Assembly: GCF_900129275.1 (NCBI RefSeq)
Contig: NZ_FQUX01000009.1
Location: 62,001 to 126,000 of the forward strand
DNA length: 64,000 bases
Origin: Arenibacter palladensis
GTDB taxonomy: Bacteria; Bacteroidota; Bacteroidia; Flavobacteriales; Flavobacteriaceae
Direction: 5' to 3'
Part shown: positions 46,914 through 54,553 of the stretch, piece after piece
How positions within the stretch are numbered: the first letter of the stretch is position 1
How the letters are laid out: the number at the start of each line of letters is the position of its first letter
Position numbers and translations under genes: made by a program
Notes under the pieces: generated by a model
The model's input: only the letters and a program-made list of their open reading frames with translations
Database searches by the model: none
Told to the model about the DNA's origin: nothing

Positions 46914-47002
46914 CTTCGATCACTGTCGAAGGTGCGGTGCTTTACAAAATTCTGAAACTGGCTACACCAATAAACATAGAAATCAGAAGTTTTTAAAACT
47001 TC
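46914..47002. repeat. Two palindromes upstream of the NatAB operon
   Basis: CTTCGA / TCGAAG with a 6-base loop (46914-46931) and the 17-base palindrome GAAGTTTT-T-AAAACTTC (46986-47002) lie between the operon promoter and the 80-bp tandem repeats. They may be operator sites or RNA hairpins. Confidence 0.45.
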
Positions 47003-47050
47003 ATGTATCGCCCAACATTACAGGATCCATACTAACAACCCTACCCATTG

Positions 47051-47305
47051 AACCCCTTCGGAGCCTGAAGACACCCCAACCAAGAGCTCCCGCCAAAAGG
47101 CGGGATTAGTTCAACCAGCCAGGTTCAATGCGCTCCTTCGGAGCCTGAAGACACTCCATTCTAGAGATCCCGCCAAGGGGCGGGATTAGTTCAACCATCC
47201 ATTTTTAATGCGCCCCTTCGGGGCCTGAAGAGACTTCATTCTAGTGATCCCGCCAAAGGGCGGGATTAGTTCAACCATCCTTTTTTATTGCACCCCTTCG
47301 GGGCT
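47051..47305. repeat. 80-bp tandem repeat, three full units plus a fragment, each with two hairpins
   Basis: The core CCTTCGG recurs at 47055, 47135, 47215 and 47295, an exact 80-base period. Each full unit (47051-47130, 47131-47210, 47211-47290) has a first hairpin around TTC (GCTCC/GGAGC in unit 2, GCCCC/GGGGC in unit 3), then CTGAAG, then a second hairpin CCCGCC / GGCGGG with four-base loops AAAA, AAGG, AAAG, followed by GATTAGTTCAACCA and a T-rich spacer. The fourth copy stops after the first hairpin. Units differ mainly outside stems or in paired changes. The array lies after dnaJ and its terminator and before the NatAB operon promoter. Confidence 0.9.
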
Positions 47306-47387
47306 TATAAAAACGGGGTTTCACTAAAAAACAAAACCCACCCTCAACGAATCAAGGATGGGAAAAAAAATTGCTATGAAAAAGAAA

Positions 47388-47411
47388 ATAATATTGGTTT
47401 CCCAATATTAT
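47388..47411 (-). terminator. Terminator of grpE-dnaJ
   Basis: A perfect 10-bp stem ATAATATTGG / CCAATATTAT with a 4-base loop; a T-rich run follows on the minus strand. Confidence 0.75.
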
Positions 47412-47451
47412 CTCAAATATACGTTTTTTATTTAAAACGATAATACCTATG

Positions 47452-48576
47452 CTAAGAGAACATATCCTTGACCTTTTCAAAGAAAGATTTATCCGATTTC
47501 TCGGGTCTAGGCTCAAAATTCTCGTTGTTCTGCATACGTTCGAAAAAATCTTTTTGCTCCTTGTTCAATTCCTTGGGCGTCCAAACATTTACGTGCACCA
47601 ATAAATCTCCACTGCCATATCCGTTTAGACTGGTAATTCCTTTCCCTCTCAGTCTAAGTATTTTACCGGACTGTATCCCAGCTTCCAATTTAATCCTAAC
47701 CTTACCACCTACGGCATCAATCTCTTTAGATGTACCTAAAACTGCTTCAGAAATACTGATATAAAGGTCATAATGAAGATTATCCCCTTCCCGCTTTAAA
47801 GTATCGTGCTCTTCTGTTTCAATGGCCACCAATAGATCCCCGGGAACTCCATTTCCAGGAGCATCGTTTCCTTTGTTGGGTACTTTTAACTGCATTCCTT
47901 CCTCTACCCCAGCTGGTATATTGATACTCACAGTTTCCTCGGAAACTTTTAATCCATTCGCATCCGCATCACTGGGCTTTTTATCAATAATTTGCCCACT
48001 GCCTCCACAGGTACTACAGGTAGCGGCTGTCTGCATTCTTCCCAGAATGGTATTGGTTATTTTGGTAACCTGTCCACGACCTCCACAGGTCCCGCAGGTC
48101 TGGTAGGTAACCCCTTCTGCCTGAACTTTTCTCCTTACTTTTATTTTCTTTTCAACACCATTGGCAATTTCCTCCAAAGTCAATTTAACCCTGATTCTTA
48201 AATTGCTACCCTTAACACGGCGTTGGCCACCGCCACCTCCAAATCCGGAAAAGCCACTAAAACCTCCACCGCCAAAAGCACCGCCAAAAATATCTCCGAA
48301 CTGACTGAAAATATCATCCATGTTCATGCCACCGCCGCCAAATCCGCCGCCGCCCTCAAAGGCTGCATGGCCATATTGGTCATAGCGCGACTTCTTATTG
48401 GGGTCACTTAATACTTCATAAGCTTCGGCAGCTTTTTTAAACATTTCCTCCGCCTTGGCATCCCCAGGATTCTTGTCGGGATGGTACTCGATTGCCTTCT
48501 TGCGATAAGCCTTTTTTATTTCCGCCGCAGTAGCATTTTTACCAATGCCCAAGATGTCATAATAATCCTCCTTCAT
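47452..48576 (-). CDS. dnaJ: Chaperone DnaJ with a reduced zinc domain
   Basis: 374 residues. J domain (about 3-70) with HPD at 32-34, Gly/Phe-rich linker (about 73-118), zinc region, then client-binding and dimerisation domains. Only two CxxCxGxG motifs remain (CGTCGGRG and CSTCGGSG), whereas standard DnaJ has four. The spacing, with 22 residues between them, fits motifs 2 and 3, which together form one zinc centre; the positions of motifs 1 and 4 have no Cys. Works with DnaK and GrpE. Starts 9 bases after the grpE stop. Confidence 0.96.
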   Translation of the reverse strand: MKEDYYDILGIGKNATAAEIKKAYRKKAIEYHPDKNPGDAKAEEMFKKAAEAYEVLSDPNKKSRYDQYGHAAFEGGGGFGGGGMNMDDIFSQFGDIFGGAFGGGGFSGFSGFGGGGGQRRVKGSNLRIRVKLTLEEIANGVEKKIKVRRKVQAEGVTYQTCGTCGGRGQVTKITNTILGRMQTAATCSTCGGSGQIIDKKPSDADANGLKVSEETVSINIPAGVEEGMQLKVPNKGNDAPGNGVPGDLLVAIETEEHDTLKREGDNLHYDLYISISEAVLGTSKEIDAVGGKVRIKLEAGIQSGKILRLRGKGITSLNGYGSGDLLVHVNVWTPKELNKEQKDFFERMQNNENFEPRPEKSDKSFFEKVKDMFS

Positions 48577-48585
48577 AAAATATTT

Positions 48586-49158
48586 TTAATTTCCAACAAC
48601 CACTTTTGGATGGCGTATAATTTTGTCACCTAATTTAAAACCCATTTCAACCACATCCACTATTTTCCCCTTCAACTTCTTGTTTGGAGCGGGAATTTGT
48701 GTAATGGCATCATGTATTTCCGCATCAAAAGCATCTCCTTGCTTAACTTCAATTTCTTGAAGACCCTTACTTTTTAAGGTTTCCTTGAATTTATTGCTTA
48801 TTAATTCTACTCCTTTGAACATTTCCTGATCCTCGGACTTGGAAATTTCCTTCAAAGCCCTGTCAAAATCATCAATAACGGGCAATAAAGACACTATAAC
48901 TTCTTGACCGGCCGTTTTAAACAAATCCATTCTCTCCTTGGAAGTACGTCTTTTGTAATTCTCGAATTCTGCAAAAAGACGTAAAAATTTGTCTTTTTCT
49001 TTATTAAGATCTTCCTTCAATTGCTCTTCCAGGCTGAGTTCTTCGCTATTTCCCAAGTCTTCGCTTTCAGTAGATGAACCATCTTGTTCCAAATCTTGAT
49101 TCTCTATATTGTTCAGAACATCATCTTCCATCTCTTCCGTTTTATTTTCGTTGCTCAT
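48586..49158 (-). CDS. grpE: Nucleotide exchange factor GrpE
   Basis: 190 residues. An acidic, low-complexity N-terminus (about 1-50), a long coiled coil (LNKEKDKFLRLFAEFENYKRRTSKE) and the beta domain with the signature DAEIHDAITQIPAPNKKLKGKIVDVVEMGFKLGDK are all visible. Promotes ADP release from DnaK. Forms an operon with dnaJ; -7 box at 49194. Confidence 0.96.
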   Translation of the reverse strand: MSNENKTEEMEDDVLNNIENQDLEQDGSSTESEDLGNSEELSLEEQLKEDLNKEKDKFLRLFAEFENYKRRTSKERMDLFKTAGQEVIVSLLPVIDDFDRALKEISKSEDQEMFKGVELISNKFKETLKSKGLQEIEVKQGDAFDAEIHDAITQIPAPNKKLKGKIVDVVEMGFKLGDKIIRHPKVVVGN

Positions 49159-49193
49159 TTAAAATACATTTATATACTTCCGATTTCAGATGG

Positions 49194-49201
49194 CAAAAGT
49201 A
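49194..49201 (-). promoter_or_regulatory. -7 promoter box, grpE-dnaJ
   Basis: Reads TACTTTTG (TAnnTTTG) on the minus strand, 35 bases before the grpE ATG. No CIRCE-type repeat was seen here. Confidence 0.45.
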
Positions 49202-49249
49202 CTGCCAATTCTTTAAAAATGTCATAATGTCATTAAACTTTATAAAAAA

Positions 49250-49270
49250 ACATCCGCCAGTGGCGGATGT
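49250..49270 (-). terminator. Terminator of the epimerase gene
   Basis: A 9-bp stem ACATCCGCC / GGCGGATGT with a 3-base loop and a run of seven T on the minus strand. Confidence 0.85.
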
Positions 49271-49303
49271 TCATTGTTTATAAAATAATTCTAATTGTTA
49301 TTC

Positions 49304-50266
49304 CTAGGATATAAACTCATTGCGATAGAGTGCATCTGTTGCCGTTTGCCCTCCTTTATCCAAATAAATATTTTCCAAGGCCCTGCAGATATTGGGATAT
49401 ATAAAATCAAATCCCGAATCTTGAATTTTTTTACTACTTACACGCTGACTTGCAAATAGCAAATAGGACATTTCACCCAAAACCAAATGCATTACCGTTC
49501 TTGGAATATTGGGTAAAAACAATGGTCTGTCCAAAACTCTTGCTATTTCCTTGGTAAGCTTTACATTGGTCACCGGATTGGGCGCTACGGCATTATAAAC
49601 CCCAGTTAGATCCCTTGAAATTACATGTAAAAATACGCGCCCAAGATCCTGTAGATGAATCCATGATTGCCATTGATTGCCCGATCCCATAGCAGCCCCA
49701 ACGTAATATTTTACAGGCTTGGCCATTTCTGGCAAGGCCCCACCTTTATTGGACATCACCAATCCTATTCTAATCTTGGCAGTTTTAATATTTAATTTCT
49801 CAAAAGCATCTACCTCTTTCTCCCAGATAGATACCACCTCCCCCAAAAAACTATTATCCACTTCTTGTACATCTTCCCTGTAATACTGGGACAGGGAATT
49901 GGGGTATATCCCTATTGCCGAAGCAGAGACTATTGTTTTTATGCCATGGACTTTCACCTTGGATATAGCTTCCAACAAGGTCCTAAGGGATTTAACCCTA
50001 CTGTTAAGAATCCTTTTTTTATTTTTTCTTGTCCATCTCTTGGAAATACTTGACCCTGCGAGATTGATAATTGTAGTTACCCCACTGAAGCAATTTGCAT
50101 CTATTTCATTCTTATCCGGATTCCAGTAAAAGCCATTATAACCCGTCTGGGAAACGATTTTATCCTTATTGGTGGTCAAGTAATTAACCGAGATATTGTT
50201 TTGCTTGCACAATTTTACAATTTCACTCCCCACCAAACCCGTTGCACCTGTTACCAAAACCTTCAT
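49304..50266 (-). CDS. TIGR01777 family epimerase/SDR protein
   Basis: 320 residues. Nucleotide-binding motif VTGATGLVGSEI at the N-terminus, INLAGSSISKRWT, and SASAIGIYPNS for the SDR-like active site. The C-terminal part (GVYNAVAPNPVTNVKLTKEIARVLDRPLFLPN) is the DUF1731 mark of this subfamily (human SDR39U1, E. coli YfcH). Cytosolic; the substrate is unknown. Confidence 0.92.
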   Translation of the reverse strand: MKVLVTGATGLVGSEIVKLCKQNNISVNYLTTNKDKIVSQTGYNGFYWNPDKNEIDANCFSGVTTIINLAGSSISKRWTRKNKKRILNSRVKSLRTLLEAISKVKVHGIKTIVSASAIGIYPNSLSQYYREDVQEVDNSFLGEVVSIWEKEVDAFEKLNIKTAKIRIGLVMSNKGGALPEMAKPVKYYVGAAMGSGNQWQSWIHLQDLGRVFLHVISRDLTGVYNAVAPNPVTNVKLTKEIARVLDRPLFLPNIPRTVMHLVLGEMSYLLFASQRVSSKKIQDSGFDFIYPNICRALENIYLDKGGQTATDALYRNEFIS

Positions 50267-50396
50267 ACCCTTGCTTTCTTTCTATCAACTTTGATATAAA
50301 TATATGGGTTTTTAAGATTTAAATAGTTGACTTTAGTTTAGGTTTAACAGTACAAACCCTTTAGCTGTTAAGTAAACCATAATAATGTTGCAACTA

Positions 50397-51062
50397 TTAT
50401 GAAACCTTTAAGGCCCGTAGCATTTCCCTTTTCCCAGGAGGCCCTGGCAAACGCTCCACAACAAATCCTACAGCCTGCATAGCTCTCCTAACGCTTCCCT
50501 TTGCCGAATAGGTAACCAACACACCATCTTTTTTCAAGGCCCTGAACATTATGGCAAAAACTTCCTCTGTCCAAAGTTCTGGCTGAACCCTGGCACCAAA
50601 GGCATCAAAATAAATTAGATCAAACTGATCAACGTCTGCGATCTCCCTAAAATCGATCTGCTGTTTTATCAATGAAAAATTGGGTAATATTGGGTGTGAT
50701 TGCCCCCAAGAAGTTTGGTGCATATTAAAAAAACATTGTTCCATATCCCCTGCATCCAATGCTTCTATATAATCCAATTGTTCCAGTTCTTCCCGAATAA
50801 CGGGATAGGCCTCTATACCCTTATAAACTATATCCAAACCTCGCTTTTTAGATTCCAATAAGGTTATAAGTGCATTCAAGCCTGTTCCGAAACCTATTTC
50901 CAAAATAGATAATGGTTGGTCATGGAATAAGGACAAACCGTGCTTTATAAAAACGTGATAGGCTTCCTGAATAGCTCCATGCACCGAGTGGTACTGCTCG
51001 TTCCAATCCTCTATCTGAATGGTTTTGGAACCGTCCGCCGTGGTTATGATTTTCCTCTTCAA
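50397..51062 (-). CDS. mnmD: tRNA 5-methylaminomethyl-2-thiouridine methyltransferase, MnmD-type
   Basis: 221 residues. Corresponds to the methyltransferase half of MnmC: SAM motif LEIGFGTGLNA, YKGIEAYP, the DAFGARVQPELWTEE active-site block and SAKGSVRRAMQAVGF, with GPPGKREMLRA at the end. Completes the wobble uridine of tRNAs. The start is TTG one base after the DUF4920 stop, since no ATG occurs before the SAM domain and the family begins with KRxII. Confidence 0.92.
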   Translation of the reverse strand: MKRKIITTADGSKTIQIEDWNEQYHSVHGAIQEAYHVFIKHGLSLFHDQPLSILEIGFGTGLNALITLLESKKRGLDIVYKGIEAYPVIREELEQLDYIEALDAGDMEQCFFNMHQTSWGQSHPILPNFSLIKQQIDFREIADVDQFDLIYFDAFGARVQPELWTEEVFAIMFRALKKDGVLVTYSAKGSVRRAMQAVGFVVERLPGPPGKREMLRALKVS

Positions 51063-51063
51063 A

Positions 51064-51567
51064 TTATTCTTTTATCAGTACTCCATCCGCCTCAAAGGCA
51101 TATTTTGTTTCCGCATTGATTATAGCCGCAATTTCCTCATCCGATTTTCCCGCATCACGGGCATAATGTCTTTGATCCTTAACATTCATTTCTTCAACAA
51201 AGGCCAAACCGTTTACAATAACTTCTTTTCCAACAAGTTCCTTTGGCACAAAGAATCCATAGTCCTTAAATTTAACCATTGTTTCTTTGCCGTCCTCTAA
51301 TTGCAACTTCATCCAACATCCTTTTACCTTGCATACCTCCGTTACCAGACCGGAAAACTTGGATGCCATTGTATCCTTTGTGGACATTTTTTCATAATTC
51401 CCACGCATTTCTGCACTGGTTAGCACATCGGCATCGGCAAAGTGGGTTCCAAAATAAGCATTCCCACCATCTATCTGGGATGCTTTGGCATTTACCAGTG
51501 GCTTATTTTGAGCCATACAGGCCGAAAACACCATAAAAGTCACAATCAAAATGTTAAATTGTCTCAA
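51064..51567 (-). CDS. Exported DUF4920 protein
   Basis: 167 residues, signal-like N-terminus ending SACMAQ, possibly a lipoprotein (FSAC). The DUF4920 core is GNYEKMSTKDTMASKFSGLVTEVCKVKGCWMKLQLEDGKETMVKFKDYGFFVPKEL with conserved CKVKGCW; OB-like beta barrel. Function unknown. The start appears to be TTG. Probably co-transcribed with mnmD. Confidence 0.85.
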   Translation of the reverse strand: MRQFNILIVTFMVFSACMAQNKPLVNAKASQIDGGNAYFGTHFADADVLTSAEMRGNYEKMSTKDTMASKFSGLVTEVCKVKGCWMKLQLEDGKETMVKFKDYGFFVPKELVGKEVIVNGLAFVEEMNVKDQRHYARDAGKSDEEIAAIINAETKYAFEADGVLIKE

Positions 51568-51672
51568 AATATTCAGAATTTATATCTCTTTACAAAACTG
51601 GGTATTTTTAGACGAAAAAAGAAGTACTACTAATGATATTTGCTTAATTTTATTGCTTTAAATCAGAATTGT

Positions 51673-52743
51673 ATGCAAACTGTTTCAAATTCAATAGTAG
51701 TTGAGAAAGTTAAACACTCGAAAATTGATAAAGTAGATTTTAATAATTTATCGTTTGGAAAATATTTTACAGATCATATGATGGTCTGTGATTATAAGAA
51801 TGGCGCATGGGAAGTACCAAAAATAGTTCCATATCAACCCATTACACTTGACCCATCCGCCAAAATATTTCATTACGGACAATCTGTTTTTGAAGGAATG
51901 AAGGCCTATAAGGACAAGGATCAAAATGTTTGGCTCTTCCGTCCTTTGGAAAACCAAAAGCGGATCAATATTTCGTCCAAAAGACTTGCCATGCCGGAAT
52001 TCCCTGAAGATTACTTTATGGACGGCTTAAAAGCACTTTTAAAATTAGACCACAAATGGATCCCAACTGCCGAGGGAAGCTCCTTATATATTAGACCTTT
52101 TGTATTTGCCTCTGGATGCGGATTCCACGCTTCCCCCTCGGACGAATACAAATTTATTATTGCCTGTTCCCCATCGGCCTCCTATTTTGCAGGGAAGGTA
52201 AAGGTTTTGATAGAGGAGAAATATTCACGATCGGCCAATGGCGGTGTTGGTTTTGCCAAGGCAGGCGGTAATTACGCGGGACAGTTTTACCCAACGCAGT
52301 TGGCAGTGGAAAAAGGTTATAATCAAGTAATCTGGACAGACGACAACAACCACGAATACATTGAAGAGGCCGGGGCCATGAACATATTTGTTAGGATAAA
52401 CGACACCTTGATTACCAGTCCTACAAGTGATAGAATATTGGATGGTATAACTAGAAAGAGCATTATAGACATTGCCAAGGACGAAAACATAGCAGTAGAG
52501 GTTAGGAAAATTACCGTAAAGGAAGTGGTCGAAGCCTCAGAAAATGGTAGTCTCAAAGAAATGTTCGGTGCAGGTACCGCCGCTGTAATTTCTCCTATTG
52601 CCACTTTTGGATACCAAGGAAAGGATTATGACCTTCCAGAATTAAAGGATAGTTATGCCTCCATACTAAAGAAGCGTATTACAGATATACAATACAATAA
52701 GGCCGAAGACAAATTTGGATGGAGATACAAGGTAGAAGTTTAA
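51673..52743 (+). CDS. ilvE: Branched-chain amino acid aminotransferase
   Basis: 356 residues from the ATG at 51673; a frame from 51640 adds eleven residues not typical of the family. Fold-type IV PLP enzyme: FHYGQSVFEGMKAY, FRPLENQKRIN, the catalytic Lys in GFAKAGGNYAGQ, EEAGAMNIF and ILDGITRKSI. Transfers amino groups of Leu, Ile and Val with 2-oxoglutarate. Monocistronic, strong terminator. Confidence 0.95.
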   Translation: MQTVSNSIVVEKVKHSKIDKVDFNNLSFGKYFTDHMMVCDYKNGAWEVPKIVPYQPITLDPSAKIFHYGQSVFEGMKAYKDKDQNVWLFRPLENQKRINISSKRLAMPEFPEDYFMDGLKALLKLDHKWIPTAEGSSLYIRPFVFASGCGFHASPSDEYKFIIACSPSASYFAGKVKVLIEEKYSRSANGGVGFAKAGGNYAGQFYPTQLAVEKGYNQVIWTDDNNHEYIEEAGAMNIFVRINDTLITSPTSDRILDGITRKSIIDIAKDENIAVEVRKITVKEVVEASENGSLKEMFGAGTAAVISPIATFGYQGKDYDLPELKDSYASILKKRITDIQYNKAEDKFGWRYKVEV

Positions 52744-52768
52744 TTAAAACTATTATCACATATTAAAA

Positions 52769-52806
52769 ACTCCCCTCGTTTCTAGAAGACGAGGGGAGTT
52801 TTTTTG
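52769..52806. terminator. Bidirectional terminator between ilvE and the MazG-like gene
   Basis: An 11-bp stem ACTCCCCTCGT / ACGAGGGGAGT with a 9-base loop and T run; convergent genes on either side. Confidence 0.85.
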
Positions 52807-52836
52807 TCTTAATTGAGGCTTTTCAACAACTAAAGC

Positions 52837-53226
52837 CTACCTTTTATTTAGAATATCCACAATATTGGGCTTAAAATAATTTGGCCCCTTAAGCACTTTT
52901 CCATCCTCCCTATAAATTGGTTTACCATCTTCCCCCAATTTACTCATATTACTTCGCTGTATTTCCTCAAATACTTCCTCTATTTTATACTGCATGCCAT
53001 GTTCCAAAATAGTTCCGCATAATATGTACAGCATATCACCAAGTGCATCTGCAACTTCAACCAAATCATTATTGTTTGCCGCTTCCAGATATTCCCTATT
53101 CTCCTCATCCATCAAATTAAAGCGAAGTAAATTCTTAGCTTCGCCCAAATTGGCCCTTACTTCTTTAGAAACACCCAACCCAAACGAATTATGGAACAAT
53201 TCTACTGCATTAAGTTTACTTTTCAT
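52837..53226 (-). CDS. MazG-like all-alpha NTP pyrophosphohydrolase
   Basis: 129 residues. Metal-binding pattern of the MazG/HisE fold: EENREYLEAA followed by EVADALGDMLYILCGTILEHG (ExxE...ExxD), with a C-terminal GDGKPIYREDGKVLKGPNY-type segment seen in short MazG-like proteins. Hydrolyses non-canonical or excess NTPs to NMP and pyrophosphate. Divergent from the small membrane protein at 53268. Confidence 0.85.
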   Translation of the reverse strand: MKSKLNAVELFHNSFGLGVSKEVRANLGEAKNLLRFNLMDEENREYLEAANNNDLVEVADALGDMLYILCGTILEHGMQYKIEEVFEEIQRSNMSKLGEDGKPIYREDGKVLKGPNYFKPNIVDILNKR

Positions 53227-53244
53227 AATTGAAATTATTTAAGT

Positions 53245-53252
53245 TAGATTTG
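53245..53252 (+). promoter_or_regulatory. -7 promoter box deciding the start of the small membrane gene
   Basis: TAGATTTG (TAnnTTTG) lies 15 bases before the ATG at 53268 and inside a longer alternative frame starting at 53229, which favours the later start. Confidence 0.5.
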
Positions 53253-53267
53253 CGTAAAAATATAAAT

Positions 53268-53456
53268 ATGTTCAGTACGGGACAATTAATTTTTGCCGGG
53301 CTTTTTTTTGTTGCTTTTGTAGTAATCACCATATTTTCCTATCAAAAAGACAAAAAACTTCATAAAAAAAACTATAAGGGTGTTAAATGGGTAGGACTTT
53401 TCTTCACAATATTCATAGTAATTTTGTTTCTTATTAAGTTTTTCCTTAAAAATTAA
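53268..53456 (+). CDS. Small two-span membrane protein
   Basis: 62 residues. Two hydrophobic helices (FAGLFFVAFVVITIFSYQK and WVGLFFTIFIVILFLIKFF) joined by a Lys-rich loop KDKKLHKKNYKG, so both ends probably face the periplasm. No family recognised. Its own -7 box lies just upstream. Confidence 0.75.
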   Translation: MFSTGQLIFAGLFFVAFVVITIFSYQKDKKLHKKNYKGVKWVGLFFTIFIVILFLIKFFLKN

Positions 53457-53537
53457 CATTATTTTTCACTTCGCCACAAAAAGAACCCTTCCGAATAACA
53501 TTCCTGATTATTACATCGTTTAATATACGAAAAGACG

Positions 53538-53545
53538 TAATTTTG
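53538..53545 (+). promoter_or_regulatory. -7 promoter box of the 58-residue membrane protein gene
   Basis: TAATTTTG (TAnnTTTG), 27 bases before the ATG at 53573. Confidence 0.5.
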
Positions 53546-53572
53546 CGTTGAATAACTAAATCATTTAGTTGT

Positions 53573-53749
53573 ATGGTAACTTTTTTCAGTATTTTATTAG
53601 TTCTTATTGGCATAAACGCATTGCTTTTTTTAGTCAGTTTTAACAGTAGTCCCAAAAAGAAAGAAAAGTCCGTCAAAAATATTTCAGAATCTACCACAGT
53701 AATCTTCCCCCTAGATTTAATTAACTCGAAATATAAGAAGGCAGTTTAA
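53573..53749 (+). CDS. 58-residue single-span membrane protein, paralogue of the peptide at 36785
   Basis: ATG at 53573, stop TAA at 53747-53749. An N-terminal membrane helix (MVTFFSILLVLIGINALLFL) is followed by a Lys-rich cytosolic tail (SPKKKEKSVKN) and a short end IFPLDLINSKYKKAV. The helix matches the 28-residue peptide at 36785 in at least a dozen of its first 24 positions, while that peptide lacks the tail. An exact -7 box supports expression. Function unknown. Confidence 0.65.
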   Translation: MVTFFSILLVLIGINALLFLVSFNSSPKKKEKSVKNISESTTVIFPLDLINSKYKKAV

Positions 53750-53782
53750 TTCTTGTCTAAGGAAATTTATGCATCTTTACCT

Positions 53783-53806
53783 AAATACTATGTCAAAATA
53801 GTATTT
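53783..53806 (+). terminator. Possible terminator before crcB
   Basis: Stem AAATACTA / TAGTATTT with an 8-base loop, 34 bases after the small protein gene. No strong T run, so weak. Confidence 0.35.
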
Positions 53807-53889
53807 ACGATAACGCTATACCTATTATTAAGACCTTTGTATATGATAATTTTTATTTACTTTGAACAAGGAATAAAAACTATGTGTAC

Positions 53890-54258
53890 ATGAAGCAGTT
53901 TCTACTCGTCTTTCTTGGAGGGGGCCTAGGTAGTGGCTTACGGTTTTTAATAAGCAAAACTTTCAACAACACTTTTCACAATTTTTTTCTCGGCACTTTT
54001 ATTGTCAATATAATAGGTTGCCTACTTATTGGTTTTATCCTAGGACTTTCACTTAAAAACAATTTCCTTACCAACAATCAGACATTATTATTAACCACAG
54101 GCTTCTGTGGTGGCTTCACTACTTTTTCCACCTTTGCCCTGGAACAACACTCCTTTTTAAAAACCGGGGACTTTGTCAACTTCACAACCTATACTCTTTC
54201 CAGTATCGTAATTGGAATCCTTGCAGTTGCTTTTGGATTCTGGTTTTCCAAGCTATAA
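53890..54258 (+). CDS. crcB: Fluoride channel CrcB (Fluc)
   Basis: 122 residues, four membrane helices. Diagnostic motifs: GGGLGSGLRFLISK, GTFIVNIIGCLLIGFILG (Asn lining the pore) and TTGFCGGFTTFSTFALEQ (Phe-box region). A dual-topology dimer exports fluoride. The ATG at 53890 is preferred over a GTG two codons earlier. No fluoride riboswitch was recognised upstream. Confidence 0.95.
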   Translation: MKQFLLVFLGGGLGSGLRFLISKTFNNTFHNFFLGTFIVNIIGCLLIGFILGLSLKNNFLTNNQTLLLTTGFCGGFTTFSTFALEQHSFLKTGDFVNFTTYTLSSIVIGILAVAFGFWFSKL

Positions 54259-54553
54259 GCTCCATCCAATTATTTTAACACACATAAAGCCCATCTACTT
54301 TTTTTGATGTAATTGGCCATTTTTCTGCATTATCAACAGCAAATCACCCAAAAAGACGCGATTTTTTCAGTTTTTGACCTTAACAAGTGTTAAAAGTTTT
54401 AACATATCAACATTATATTAAGTTTGAAACACTATACCCTTAAAATTTAAGGGGCATTTTTGTATAAAACGTAATTCTGACGCATATACCCCTCAAAAAA
54501 TAGGGGTGTATTGAATTAATATATATTTTTGCTTCATAAATAATAAATCAATT
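54259..54553 (+). other. Regulatory region of glnK-amtB with three palindromes
   Basis: Contains GTTAAAA-G-TTTTAAC (54389-54403), CCCTTAAA-A-TTTAAGGG (54437-54453) and ACCCCT / AGGGGT with an 8-base spacer (54488-54507). The last two are both preceded by TATACCC or TATACCCC and end in AGGGG, with centres about 52 bases apart. A -7 box TATTTTTG is at 54524-54531, 22 bases before the ATG. Confidence 0.6.

Noticed and set aside
47051-47305. CRISPR array
   Set aside because: The repeats are contiguous 80-base units with internal hairpins and no unique spacers of regular length; no cas genes are nearby.
49159-49303. CIRCE-type heat-shock operator before grpE-dnaJ
   Set aside because: The only strong inverted repeat there is the terminator of the neighbouring epimerase gene; no TTAGCACTC-like repeat is present.
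53750-53889. Fluoride riboswitch before crcB
   Set aside because: The conserved fluoride riboswitch core was not recognisable in this AT-rich leader; only a weak inverted repeat is seen.
54500-54553. Sigma-54 (-24/-12) promoter for glnK-amtB
   Set aside because: The GC of TTTTTGC at 54531 has no GG at the required distance upstream; a TAnnTTTG box explains the site better.
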